Positions 21,929 to 33,720 of a stretch of DNA of 64,000 nt are shown piece by piece; position 1 is the first letter of the stretch; each line of letters starts with the position of its first letter. A model generated the notes under the pieces. That model saw only the letters and a list, made by a program, of their open reading frames with translations. It was not told the DNA's origin and searched no databases. A program made the translations under genes and the position numbers. Source of the stretch: Portulaca oleracea (lineage: Eukaryota > Streptophyta > Magnoliopsida > Caryophyllales > Portulacaceae); NCBI GenBank assembly GCA_029582165.1, contig CM055891.1:31784832-31848831 (forward strand). The letters are read 5' to 3'.

Positions 21929-23847
21929 TAGACCTGTCAATTCGGTCGGGCAGGCGGTTTCGGGTCGGTCGTATATCGGGTTCGGGTAAATACGGGTCGG
22001 GTGTATTTCGGGTTCGGGAAAATACGGGCGGTGTATTTCGGTTTCGGGTCAACCCAACGGGTTATGATTGCGACCTTTTTCCGCTTTTCCTTAAAAAAAA
22101 AATGTTCGCCCTCGTTTCGAGCCGAATTTCTTCTCTTTTATAGGGTATATTTGCTTGTTTTAACCCCTATTTATATAATAGATATAATGATTTGGTGTTT
22201 TGTAGGAAAATAAGGAGTTAGAAGAAGTTTGGGCTTAATTGAAGGTTTTTAGGGAATCCCGAGCTATTTCCCGAGTCAAACCAAGTCAACCCGAGCCGAG
22301 ATCCGAGTCAAACCAAGTCAACCCGAGCCGAGGCGAAACCGAAGTCGGAAATTCCATATCAAGATTGGCGCAAAACAGGGGAACGGTACAAACTTAAAGG
22401 TTTGAAATACGTGTGCCTTCACCCTTTGGGTCATAACTCTTTCGTTATAACTCCGATAGCTCTGAAATTTTGGGAGCTTAAAGTACACACCGAGAGCTTT
22501 CCATCGATATCTTACAGGCCTAAAACGGAGTTCGGATGAAGAAGTTATGCGCGTTTGAAGTCGGCAGGGAAAAACTGCCCAGAACGCTTGCTCGCCCGAG
22601 CCATCTGCTGGCTCGCCCGAGCCAGGCTTCTGGAGCAACAAAAACACCAGCGTAACGCTGGCTCGCCCGAGCAGGGTGGCTCGCCGCGCCACTCATGCGG
22701 AGAAATTCTGCTGCGTCTTTGAGAATTATTTCTAGGGTTTTGGGTTGTATTTTTCCTTCTTCTATAAATACCCACTTGTATTAATCCAAATTATCAATTA
22801 GCCTAGGTAGTTTAGGAGTAGAATTAGATTTAATTGCTTTCCTTTATTTGCTTTAATCTCTCTTAATTGTTCTTCAAGTTTTCAATTGTTCTTCATTGTT
22901 CTTCAAGCTTTCATTGATTTCTAGCATTTGTATTCAAACTTTCTCAAGCTTTCTCAATTCAAGCAAGTTTCCATTAAAGTTTTACAAGCTTTCTCTCTCT
23001 CTCTCTCTCTCTAATTTCCATTGTTGACTTGTTTTCCAAGCTTTATAGTGTTAGCCACAATCAACTCCATTTTTAGTGGGGAGGAGGGTCAAGGAACTCC
23101 AATTCTACTTACTAGTGAGAATTTGGGGGATTCTTGGTAATCCAAACTACAATTTCTTGTTTGTTCGGGGGAAATTCAAATGTAGATTGAAGGTTTATTG
23201 AAGATTAGTCATCAAAGGTATAATTTCTCGTTCCCAATTTCATTGTTCATTCATTGTCTTCATTCATACCTTTTAATTGCCTTCATCTTTAAGTGCTTTC
23301 TTTATTACTTTCTTTTAATTGGTTTCTTTATTATTATCATGTCTAGGTTAGATTTAAATGCTTTCTTTACATAATTTATCGCTTTCCGCACTTGAGAAAA
23401 ACCCATTTACACGAACCGATTACCTTAATCAAGCCTAAACACCCATCCCTGTGGACCGACATCCCTAACTTATAAAACCACAAAAATTACAACCGAACAA
23501 AAAATGTTCTCTAAATACTACTTTTTGTACAATATACATAATAAAATATGATTATCTTCTAATAATGATAGATTATTGTAGCTATTTTCACTTAAATTAG
23601 AGAAATAACAAATAAATAAGTTACGCTTATAGTTTAACGTTAAAAATTACAAAGAAAAATCACAAATTTTAATAAATTTGAACCTAAAACATTAATTTTT
23701 CGGGTCAAACGGGCGGGTCGGGTTTGACCCGCTAATTTTTGGGTTCGGTATACTTCGGGTTTAGTTGAAAAAATTGTGTTCAGAACCCAGAAATTTTGGG
23801 CGGATTCGGGTCGGGTTATCGGGTCGGGTCAGAAACTGCCAGGTCTA
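21929..23847. mobile_element. Non-autonomous hAT element with LTR-like cargo
   Basis: The 1,919 bp element is bounded by inverted ends TAGACCTGTCA and TGCCAGGTCTA and by a perfect 8 bp target duplication ATTACAGC (21921-21928 and 23848-23855), the hAT signature. Both subterminal regions are rich in GGGTCGGGT-type words. No transposase was seen. The interior (about 22200-23480) looks like a retrotransposon LTR: a TTCTATAAATACCCAC TATA region at about 22760, a CT repeat at about 22993-23013 and a CCCATCCCTGTGGACCGAC stretch near 23445. Confidence 0.85.
22991..23013. repeat. (CT)n microsatellite
   Basis: About 11 CT units inside the hAT cargo, downstream of its TATA-like site. Confidence 0.85.
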
Positions 23848-24334
23848 ATTACAGCATAGCCGCTCTCACAAGATATTAGGTTTAACCGTTTAAAATGTAC
23901 GTCAAATAAACTCGACATTACATGGTCATCAATAGTCTCATCAATCATCATCATACATCATAAAGATAGGGCAAACTAACTAATTAGTAATTACAAGATA
24001 ACAACATTCAAATATGGAGATAACACAACACAGCCTATTCTATACCCTTCATCTAAGACTACACACAAGTCAAGATCACCTCAATACAAATGAAAGACAT
24101 GCATTTTGTTCCATGCATTCCTTTTGTTATATATATTCGCAAGCACAAGACCAAATTAATTTCTTGATATATATATCTTATATATACTTCTCCTCATTTT
24201 TTGTAATTAAGCAAAATGCATGCTACATAACATTCAGCATCAGTGAAGCTGTAATGGTAGAAAAGATCATTGATTAATCAATTTAGTTACATGATCGATG
24301 ATCTGAAGCATTTCATGCCGATTAATCTCACTAA

Positions 24335-27300
24335 TTACGCGATTCTGGCGCGCTTAACGGGTAATCCGATGGATAAATCAGTCTCAACCTCTGAAATCTG
24401 GCTGCAGTTTGTATCTTCTGATGATGGGGTTGGGGTGTCCACAGTTGTCATCTGTTGCAGCTTTGGTGTTGGTGTTTCTTCCTTTTGCGCCAATCCGTAC
24501 TGTGAACACTGCACCACAGACATTCATCGGCGTATTAGTTAACAAAAGGGACGTAAAACTGCTACATCTGAACCTCTACTCGACTACGTACTGCATGGCT
24601 TTGGCGTGTTTTCTTCAGCTTATTGTGACTAACAGAGCGTTTGGTTGGTCAAAAATCACGGGGAAATGGTCCATTTTTTCGAGTTGATTTATTTTCCCCA
24701 TGTTTGGATGTAGATTGACCTTGAAAAAGATTTTACGATGGGCTCACCATTTCCTACATTTTCCTAGGGAAAATCCCCCTTAGGGGAAGCTAAGGGGAAT
24801 TTTTCCCATGGACAACTTCCCATGAAAAATTTTCCCCAGGAAAAAATTTCCTGAGATTCCTACCAAACGCTTTAGTTTGTTGTACTTGTTTTTCTAAACT
24901 TATGGTGCGTTTGGTTCTTTCCCAGGAAAATATGTCATGGGAAAGTTTTATTTAGGAAAATTTTTACTAGGAAAGTTTTCATGGGAAAGAATATTGTGTT
25001 TGGTTTACATTTGAAATCATAGGAATGTTTGTAAGAAAATTTATTTAAAATGCTCAAGTTACCCTCATTTGTTCAATTATAAAATAGATTTTAGGGGTAT
25101 TTTGGGGAGTTTGATTAAACTACTTCCCTTTTCCCATGGGAAACAAACTTTCTCAACCCCTCCCATGGGAAACATTTTCCCATCTAACATGGGAAAAAAA
25201 ATATTGGAACCCACCACAAAACTTTCTCATTCATATTTTGTAACCAAACATGGGAAACATTGGTGAACTCGGGAAAATTGAAAAACTTTCCCAGTAGAGT
25301 CCCTCAACCAAACACTGCATTATTATGAAATGTTTGTGAGAGCATTTTACTAAACTTAATTAGTCTGAAATTACATAGATAAGAGGAGGATTATGGTTCA
25401 CCTTCTCAGAAAGCCTGATGTTTTCTTCTGCAAGCTGCTTCTCCTGAAGTTGACAAGAGGAACAAAACACATTTATATATCATTCAGGGACATATAGTAG
25501 TTAGTATTCACAGATTCAACCATGAATACTTAATCAACTACCTACCTTTTCTTTCAACATCCTTATTTGTTCATTGTAAACTTGATTCTGAAACAACCAC
25601 CAAACATGACAACCAATTCAGCTTTCAATCATGACAACTCAGTAAAAATGTACAAAATTGGAGCAATTAAAAACCTTTCTAGCTCTGATTTTGGTTACGC
25701 TTCGTTCCAACTGATTCTCCAGCTGCTGCAGCTCTGGCAGACTGCATGATGCCAGGTTCTCTCCCAGAAATCTCCTATAATTAAGCACCACATTTTCATA
25801 ATTAAGCTTTCGGTTGATATAATTCTACGTGATATTATAGTCTGGTTGAGTGAAAGGTCTCAGATTCGAATCTTAATAACCCCCATGTTTACGTGAACGG
25901 GTGTGTCAGTTTAAGTTTTTGGTTGGGTAAGAGCCAGATTGAGTAATAAGTGTATAAGTACAAAGTCATCGATCATTGATCTTTCAACTATCTGCTTAAG
26001 CTTTTGGTTTGTATTATACCGCTTTGAAGCCTCGATTTCCTCTATCTTCTTCATCAAATGTGCAGCTTCCTCCTTTATGTTCTGCAACAAGAGGGATCCA
26101 ACCAAATCAGTAAAAAGATCAACAAAACATTCTTAGTTTAGCTTCTTGAGTGCATAATATGCATATCTTGACATAATATGGCAATAGATTTGGTTAAACA
26201 CGTAATGTTGGTAAATATTATGACCTTGACAACACAGAATTCTAGAGTTTTTCGATATTTTAAGAGATGATTTGGTTAAACATATCCTTGTGAGATGAAG
26301 TTTGTTCCTAATGTCACGTAAATATTATGGCCCATGCTTGGAATATTATTCCACTCTTATTATAGGGCAACCTAGCTTGGCTAAGAGGACTAAGGAAGAA
26401 GTTATAGTTGTTGGATCTATCTTGCTAAAAGTATATCAGAGTTAATTTAAAAATTTGCCAAAATTGTCAATCAAAAAATGATATTGGAGATGATGAAATA
26501 TTCGTTAAGTGACGAATAAAATAGGAAAAAAGAGAAATGCAAAATAATCTCATAAATCAATTGGAAGTTGCATTAAATGAAGCATGAATGAGTATAGGGT
26601 AAAAAAGAAAAAGAAAAAGAAAAGGAAAAAAAAGAACCTGCATAGTTTCTTCACTTGCTTTCTCTTTGTCTTGTTGAGTGTCTTTTGTATGCCTCAGATA
26701 GCGTGCTATTGTTTCCTGCATGCTGAAGTTAAACCTATTTAGCTTAAAGTAAACAACCAAACTACTAACCTCAACTATTTCTTAAACTATTACATTGTAG
26801 TTAAGGTGTTCAAATATACTATAGACGATACGAGTCTTGAAATAAAACACTTATTAAATGCCTTAGGAGAAAACTTACGTGGTGTTATACTCGACCACCT
26901 AACATAACTTCTTATAGTCCGATTCAATCATCTTGAGTATAGGAAGATAACTACTCTTCTTCCTAATTGGATGGATAAAATCTTATCAGTTTGTGCGCAT
27001 TCAACTATGGAGGTTCTTCGATTATTGAAGCTGAAGCTAAGAGCTCTTTGAGATGGCATCAAAGTTGTCGTTGAGAAGGGTTTTCGTCATATCATAATTA
27101 TAAAACTATTGAAGAATATAATCTTACAGTCATCAAAGATAGTATTCAGGGTTATGTCTTTGAAAGATTTCCTACATCATTGATGATATCAAACCGTTCA
27201 TCAAGCCGTGTGAGAAAGTTCATTTCAACCATACTTTTCAGAGAAGTTAACCAAGCAGCAAATTGGGTACTAAAACCAGTCACTCCGTCAATATCAAGTC

Positions 27301-30300
27301 ATGGTCCCCACAAGATTCGACGAGCTTTTGTAATATTCCAAGAGCTGATTTAGTTAGACGTTTTCTTGTGAGAAGCAACGTCTAACAGTTTCACCCACTT
27401 ATGTTGTAAAAAAAAAAAAAAAACAAGCAAAAAAACAAAACTACTCTTCTTCCCACTATTTACACAACAATGGAGAAATGCCCAAATTCACTCACTTAAC
27501 TGCCCTACTCTTATGGCTTATATTGATAATTAGCACTTAAATTCATCTGAAACAACAATTGCAGTGTCTTCAGAAATACTAAAGGAAAAATTAATTTAGG
27601 TGGCACACCAATTAATTCTTGGAACTACTCGTTCTTTTATGCGTTAACACACTCAAACGCGACGCAACTTACCGCAACCCTATCGCAACATAACGCAAAT
27701 TACCATTACTTTTTAACTATTTCCACCGCAACTTAACGTAACGCAAAATAACGGGGCTATTAAATGTAAAGATTCTTAAACAACTGATTATTAGCCCTTG
27801 ACCCTTATGAAAAGGTGAGTAATAGTAAATAGAAATAGTTTAAGCCTGTCATATATAATCCAATGTCAGGTGTGTCTGAAAGCATACAAATATGCATCAA
27901 AGATTGTGTTCCAATCTTTTAATTTTCTTATCAAAAAACCAAAAAAAAATAAAAAATATTGTGTTCAAAGTTAAGTTTGACCATTCAAGTGAAAATGTGA
28001 AATTATTGTTACAAGTAACAAAATTAATTGTTAAAATTATTGTTGAGAAAAATATATGGTAGGTGTAGATTAAATTGAAGAATTTTATTATTTATCTGCA
28101 CTGAAGTTTGTAATATTTATTCTTTTGCCCCTATATTTTGAAAGTTAAAATTAATCTATCTTATAGTTTCTCTTGTACTTCTTGGAAGTATTTGGAGTTT
28201 TTTTATGATTAAGATTGAAGAAAATGCCACTGTTTTCTTTTCAAAAAATTTAAAACTTTCATTAATTGATAGAAGTATGTGTTTTGTAGGAATTTTATTA
28301 ATAAAAGCTCCAAAGTAGCCCCAATTATTTTTAAAAAAAATCACCTATTTTAGTTATGTATGGCACAAATCACAGATAAGTAAGTACATATTTTCAAAAT
28401 GCACAAACAAAGAAATAAATGTTATAAACGCTATGTAAATAAACATATTTAAAAAAAAACCCACACATTGAATGATAAAAGAATTATCTAAATCAATCAA
28501 TCTACTCAACTGGATGAAAGACAAGAGAAATTAGAGAACAAGTAATTGGGTGCGTTTGGCTGGTCAAAACTTTTAAGGAAATGGTCAATTTTTCCGGATT
28601 GACTTATTTTCTCCATATTTGGAAGTAGGTTGACTTTGGGAAAAATTTTACGGTGGGCTCACCATTTCCTACATTTTGCTAGAGAAAATCTTTCCCATGA
28701 AAGACTTCCCATGAAAAATTTTCCCCGGAACAATTTCTCTGGAGTTCCTACCAAACGCTCTCTTAAATGTCATGTAAAACTACGTACATGTATACATTCG
28801 ACCTGTATTTTTTGTAAACATAGGTAAATAAACATACTCCCTCGTTCTCATTTTATCTATCACTTTAACCATTTTTTTCAGAATATCTATAACTTAACAA
28901 TTTCAATAACACATTAATTACTAATGTATCAAATTAACCTTATTAACTACATCTTTTTCTTCCATTTTTTTTTATTCACATTTTTTCGTTATTATTTACC
29001 ATTTTATTCAACATTTTCACATATCCAAATAAGTAAATTAATGTGGAGTAGAGGGGTTTTTTTTGTTTCATAAATATAAATTATATCTAAAGTGACAAGT
29101 AATTTAGGAAGGAGGGAGTATTAAGAACAAAGAGGCTTCGTTCTTCTGTGAGGTACCGTACCATGCCTATATAATTTACCACACTAACCACAAACCATCA
29201 CATATTACCGTACTATCCCACACTTTATCACAACAGTGTAATTTTTTCTCTTTAATTTTCATTTTTCTCTGTCCTCACCTGCCGCATCAACCATTTTTTC
29301 CACATCATATCACACTATACACATTTTTACCATATGGTCATACCATAACATTACCATACTTAACCTACCACATCGACCATTTTTACCACAACTTACCACA
29401 CTGTACCATATCAATCAATGCACTCAAAATTTATTCTAAGAGAATCTGAACTGTACAATAATGGTGATTTTTGAGAAGGATGAAACGAATATATAATCAA
29501 CACTACATGTATCCCATTACCAAGATGTAGTACTATTCATGTCCCCATCTTAATAATAAAACTAATCTAATTACTAATTACCATTAGCATTTAATTAAAA
29601 TAATGATTTCCTCCATGCAGGAGACCTGAATAACAAAGTACGTACGTACACCATTGATTATTTTACCAACACATACACAGCTTGCTTTATCAGTGTAGAT
29701 CAGAAAACATAATGCATAATACATGCAGTAAACATTGGGTTCAGTAATTAATTACCTTAATTATCACTGCAGATCTATGCAACATATTACTAAGTTTTTG
29801 TGATTATATCCTAATAAACTAACTAATTAACTAACAATCAAATAGGTGGTAATCAAGTGGCAATTACCCCATCTCATGATCTACACCAAGGTTCAATTCT
29901 GATCCTAATTTATAACAAAACCATGGTTAATTAATTACTAGGACATTATTCCATATAATTACACATTTTTAAGTTTAGGCACCGTTCTTTTGTAAAATAT
30001 GTAAAATTTTACTTTGCTTTATCTTATCTTACCCTGTCTTATCTAACCATCCAAAAGAACAAGACTATACTTTTACAAATAAAAAATAAATAGATGATAT
30101 GATATTTACCTATCTTTACTACTTTACTGACCTCTCCTTAACTACCCTTAACAAGCATTATTCTCGTATAAAATGCATGATATGCAAGAACATAGAGTTG
30201 TTTCTGTTTGTTAGGAGAGTGTAATAATTTTTGTTTTAGTATATATTTTGATTGAAATATCACCTGGTTTGATCTGTCAAGGATCTGAAGTAGCAGTTGA

Positions 30301-31476
30301 ACTCCAAATTTTAAGATGTAGGTAAGAGGTAGTTTTGCAAAACTAATATTTGCATTTAATGAAGCATGAGAAGAATCAACATTGCTTGAGAGTTATCCCA
30401 GCGTCTTACTTTTAGGAGAATAAGTTCAGTTAAATATGCTTTTAGAGAAATAAGTTTAGAATTCGATAAATATTATGATAAGTTATGGTAAAAAGTTTAG
30501 AATAGTCATGCACATTGTTTAGATTGAACTTATTTTGAAGTGAACTTATCTTACTCAGTTTAATCCAACCTTATTACTGATCTTATTGTGAGCTATCACA
30601 AACTTTGTGCGAACCTTTTGCATAACCTATTTTGAATTTATTAATTACCGGCCTGTGCTTTTTATATGAAAATAACTGTATTTATTCTAAACCTTTTTTT
30701 TGCACTCATTATAAAGGAAAAAAAAAGCAAGATGAAGAAACATCACCTTAGTTATATGCAAATTAAAAGCTTTGACAAAAAGTTTATAAATAAGTTCAAA
30801 ATGTCTCCCAAGGAATACAAATAAGTTCATAATAAGTTTAGTTCTCAAAACTCTCTATTGCCAAATTAATTTGTTAAACCATGTAAAAGTTTTGTATAAC
30901 ATCTAAACCCTCAGAAAATAAAAACAAAAACTATATAGCTTAGAATCCAAAAACAACATCTAGAACATTCAATTTACTTTCAAAACTTGTACTCTCTCCG
31001 TTCCATATTAATTGTCCGTGACATCATTAATTTCTCAACATATACAATGTTCTAGTATAAGAAAGTACTATCATTAGATTCATCACAAAAAATATTATCC
31101 TAATACTATAATGTCGTAATTTTTTGATAAACTGGGCTATCAGGAATTTTTACTCAAAAAAAGATATTGAGACAATTAATATGAAATGGAGGGAGTATTA
31201 TAAAACCAAAAGATTTTACTAGATCTAATGCTTAAAATTCAAAACTTAGACATCACCACACCTCTTCTTGTCTATTTTGAGCTTTCAATAATTGAAATTT
31301 TTCTTAAAATCTTGCACTAGTAGTAATTTGTTTGATTGTCACTCCTATTTGAAAGCTATAGCGTATAAAATATGACACTCAATTCCATTTTTTGGTAATG
31401 AATTATGAAAGCCCATGCTATTCATTGACTTTATATATTTCACCACCTCCGAAAAAAATTTCATTTCTGTTTTCAA

Positions 31477-31513
<37 letters not shown>

Positions 31514-32726
31514 TGTATTATTTTATCACTTTCATATTGAATTATTGAGGGATAAAAAAAAATCTTACAAGAGAAGTTATTTACCCTGGAAAAGTCAACA
31601 AAAACAAGAACTACCCAATAATTTTGTTGAATTAAACTATAGTAAAAATGGCAGAAAATGTCCCCTCTCAAGCTCCCAAAATATAAAATAAGAAGATTGA
31701 TTAGAATGGAAGACATACATATGAACTAAAAATGGGTATATAGACCATAAAAGTCTTTCCTTTTTGAAGAAACTTCAATTTTACATCAAAAATACACCAT
31801 TAATTATCTACCAAAAAGAAAAACCATCCAACCGTACCTCTGCACCCTAAATCTACCCAAACAGGAAATTAGAAAACAAGGGAAATTCCATAAAAGGGAA
31901 ATACAACTTAATTAATTATACACATTGCAAGAATATAATTAATTGATGAAAGACAAAGTTATCATAGATATATACAGATCTTATCTGTCTATTCTTCAAT
32001 GGGGGAAAAATAAGTTTCTATTTGGGGAAAGAAAAGAAGAAACAAAACAGTTTTCACAGTCTCTAATGTCAATCTTTGATTGATAGTTTTTTACATAATA
32101 TGTAATTAGCCATTGCAATATTATATTTTATGATAGTATTTTCCATTACGAATATAAAGGCGTTAATTTTATATAGCAATTCATTGTATATATTAAAAAA
32201 TTTATGGTCAAAATTTTTGAAATTTGACTGTATGATTTATTTTAATAATTTATAGGGAAATTGGTAGGGATTAATCAGAGGTGAGACACAAAAATTTATG
32301 GGATTTCACTGTCTAGGACAAAGAAGCTCAGATTCAGCACTGTAAGAACCCTAGAATGCGAAAACAAACCCTAGTTCATGCTGATTACTGCTGATTCTAC
32401 CAAATCAAACTCAAAAACTGAGTTTTCATCAGATCAGATTAGCAAACCCATCAAATCATCAATCGGGTATTAATGTAATCACAAAACGAGCAGATTAAAT
32501 CAACCAAAAAGACCCAAAAAAAGGGTATGCATATATATATTTACCTGGAACTTGCAAATTCATAGAGTTTTCCTCTGGGAGAGAAAATGATGAGAGCAAC
32601 TTCAGCATCACAAAGAACTGACAGTTCAAATGCTTTCTTCAACAACCCATTTCTTCTTTTCGAGAAGGTTACTTGCCTGCTTGTTGCATTCTCTATCCTC
32701 TTCATCTGGGTTTTCCCCCTCACCAT
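24335..32726 (-). CDS. SOC1: SOC1 (AGL20) MIKC MADS-box flowering factor
   Basis: SOC1 is a nuclear MADS transcription factor that integrates flowering signals. Seven exons join in phase: 32726-32545, 26722-26638, 26081-26020, 25774-25675, 25587-25546, 25443-25402 and 24508-24335. The protein is 228 residues (Arabidopsis 214). The MADS domain is residues 1-60 and starts [20 protein letters not shown]; by recall it differs little from Arabidopsis SOC1. The K domain follows ([14 protein letters not shown], then [30 protein letters not shown]). The C-terminus carries the SOC1 motif as [12 protein letters not shown] (210-221), then VKRARIA. Exon sizes 182/85/62/100/42/42 match the family. The 5.8 kb first intron holds MITEs and a LINE relic; large regulatory first introns are common in MADS genes. 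It faces the AGL6-like gene. Confidence 0.96.
24638..24874. mobile_element. Small TIR element, GCGTTTGGT family
   Basis: It starts AGCGTTTGGTTGGTC and ends CCTACCAAACGCTTT. The interior phrase GATGGGCTCACCATTTCCTACATTTT is nearly the same as in the copy at 28550-28765. It lies in SOC1 intron 6 and is non-coding. Confidence 0.6.
24903..25316. mobile_element. Small TIR element, GCGTTTGGT family, variant
   Basis: It begins GGTGCGTTTGGTTCTTTCCC and ends near TCAACCAAACACTGCATT, with many TTTCCCATGGGAAA palindromes inside. It sits about 30 bp from the preceding element, in SOC1 intron 6. It is longer than the other members and may be a separate subfamily. Confidence 0.5.
27000..27423 (+). mobile_element. 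LINE 3' end with RNase H relic in SOC1 intron 1
   Basis: The plus strand reads [11 protein letters not shown], a broken EGF stretch, then [12 protein letters not shown], close to the plant LINE RNase H phrases AEAxALLxAL and REANxxAHWLA. It has internal stops and ends in a poly(A) tract of about 15 bases at about 27409-27423. It is antisense to SOC1. Confidence 0.65.
27600..27760. mobile_element. Relic of Tourist-like element in SOC1 intron 1
   Basis: ACTCGTTCTTTTATGCGTTAAC is followed by CGCAACTTACCGCAACC and ACCGCAACTTAACGTAACGC words, as in the 37677-37892 element. The far end is not recognisable, so it is probably a decayed copy. Confidence 0.4.
28550..28765. mobile_element. Small TIR element, GCGTTTGGT family
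   Basis: It starts GTGCGTTTGGCTGGTC and ends CCTACCAAACGCTC. The interior is closely related to 24638-24874. It lies in SOC1 intron 1, which therefore shares an element family with intron 6 of the same gene. Confidence 0.6.
28837..29118. mobile_element. Stowaway-like MITE in SOC1 intron 1
   Basis: It starts CTCCCTCGTTCTCATTTTATC, ends AATTTAGGAAGGAGGGAG and is flanked by TA on both sides. It is non-coding, 282 bp. Confidence 0.75.
29979..30055. mobile_element. Very short Tourist-like remnant
   Basis: GGCACCGTTCTTTTGTAAAA after TTA, and CCATCCAAAAGAACAAGAC about 80 bp later, look like the two ends of a deleted GGCACCGTTCTTTT element. The right end lacks the final bases. Confidence 0.35.
30992..31195. 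mobile_element. Stowaway-like MITE in SOC1 intron 1
   Basis: It starts CTCTCTCCGTTCCATATTAATTG, ends CAATTAATATGAAATGGAGGGAG and is flanked by TA. The ends pair over about 23 bases. Confidence 0.8.
31479..31510. repeat. (AT)16 microsatellite
   Basis: A 32 bp perfect AT tract in SOC1 intron 1. Confidence 0.95.
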
Positions 32727-33209
32727 TTTTGCAGATTATGAAGATACTGTGAACAAGTTTGGTTTGCTTCAGAATTAGGGGTTTTTGATTGCAGCAATGG
32801 ATTGAAAAAGTAAAAGATACCCAGAAAAATTGAGCCAGAAATAAGGTTGCCCAGATTCAACCCAGCTGGAAAAAGATTAGTCTTTGATAGATTCTGAGCA
32901 ACCCAGAAGGAAAAGACCAAAAATGTGTTGGTTTCAAGAGGGTACTGCTTGAAACATAGTTTTTCTATTTGGGTATGTATAGTAATTATCAAGTGGGAGA
33001 GGATGAGGGGTCCAATTTTGGTGGGGTTTATTAGATTGATTGATTCTTTTTTTTTTAAAAAAAAAAAAAATTTGCTTGGTTGGTTTAGTAGCTTTCTCTT
33101 TCTATCTCTATCCCTATCTCTAATTCTCTATCTCTTGGAGTTGCCTTTTTTGGTAGTAACCATCAATGGACAATTTCCCACACCCTTCTTTCCGTATTCA
33201 ACCCCTCCT

Positions 33210-33720
33210 TTGAAAAACACTTCACCCCCTAAACTTACAAACAAACAAAAACATCAATAATATCTACGTACCTTAGTATAGTCGAGCCAGCGTCAGGTTT
33301 GAGAAGATCTAGATATAGATAGTCTTTTTCATGTACAAAAGTGTACGAAGAAGCTGATTTTGATAAACCTAAACTATCATTTACCGTAAAGGAAACGGTA
33401 AGGAAAATCAAGAGAAGAAGATACTCATAGACTCGTTTAGGTTAATGTTTAAAAAGAAACAAACTTACCATACCAAAACAACATAAATGAAGTAAAAAAT
33501 AGTGAAAGAAAACAACCTTAACAAAACTCTTTTTCCTTACCTCCTTGGAAAACACTTCACCCCTAAACTTCAAAAAAAGAAGAAAAAAAAGGAGGAAAAT
33601 ATTAAAACCCCATTTAGGTTAATGTTAAAAGAAACAAACATCCCATCTAATTATAAGAAAACATTAATGAAATCAAAAATAGTAAAAGAAAACAACCTTA
33701 ACAAAACCCTTTTTTCCTAG
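33210..33720. repeat. Imperfect tandem repeat upstream of SOC1
   Basis: GAAAACACTTCACCCCTAAACTTCAAA recurs at about 33214 and 33549. GTGAAAGAAAACAACCTTAACAAAAC recurs at about 33501 and 33678, a spacing near 177 bp. Copies are degenerate and A-rich. The open frame across part of it is lysine/asparagine-rich low complexity, not a gene. Confidence 0.55.

Larger units (their letters stand above)
19287..24334. other. Intergenic between UPP start and SOC1 end
   Basis: No host gene was recognised. It holds the UPP promoter, a Stowaway-like MITE, a LINE relic, a foldback element, a hAT element and AT-rich filler. A GC-richer patch at about 19880-19990 shows no coding features. The long minus-strand frame at 22318-22692 lies inside the hAT element and does not resemble a known protein. 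Confidence 0.6.

Noticed and set aside
22318..22692. A 124-codon minus-strand frame inside the hAT element, a possible transposase fragment.
   Set aside because: The sequence shows no hAT transposase features. The plus strand there resembles LTR-type non-coding sequence.
25840..25935. GGTTGAGTGAAAGGTCTCAGATTCGAATCTTAAT in SOC1 intron 3, a possible tRNA or SINE with a B-box-like GATTCGAATC.
   Set aside because: No cloverleaf, A-box or 3' poly(A)/poly(T) end could be placed. A decayed SINE remains possible but unsupported.
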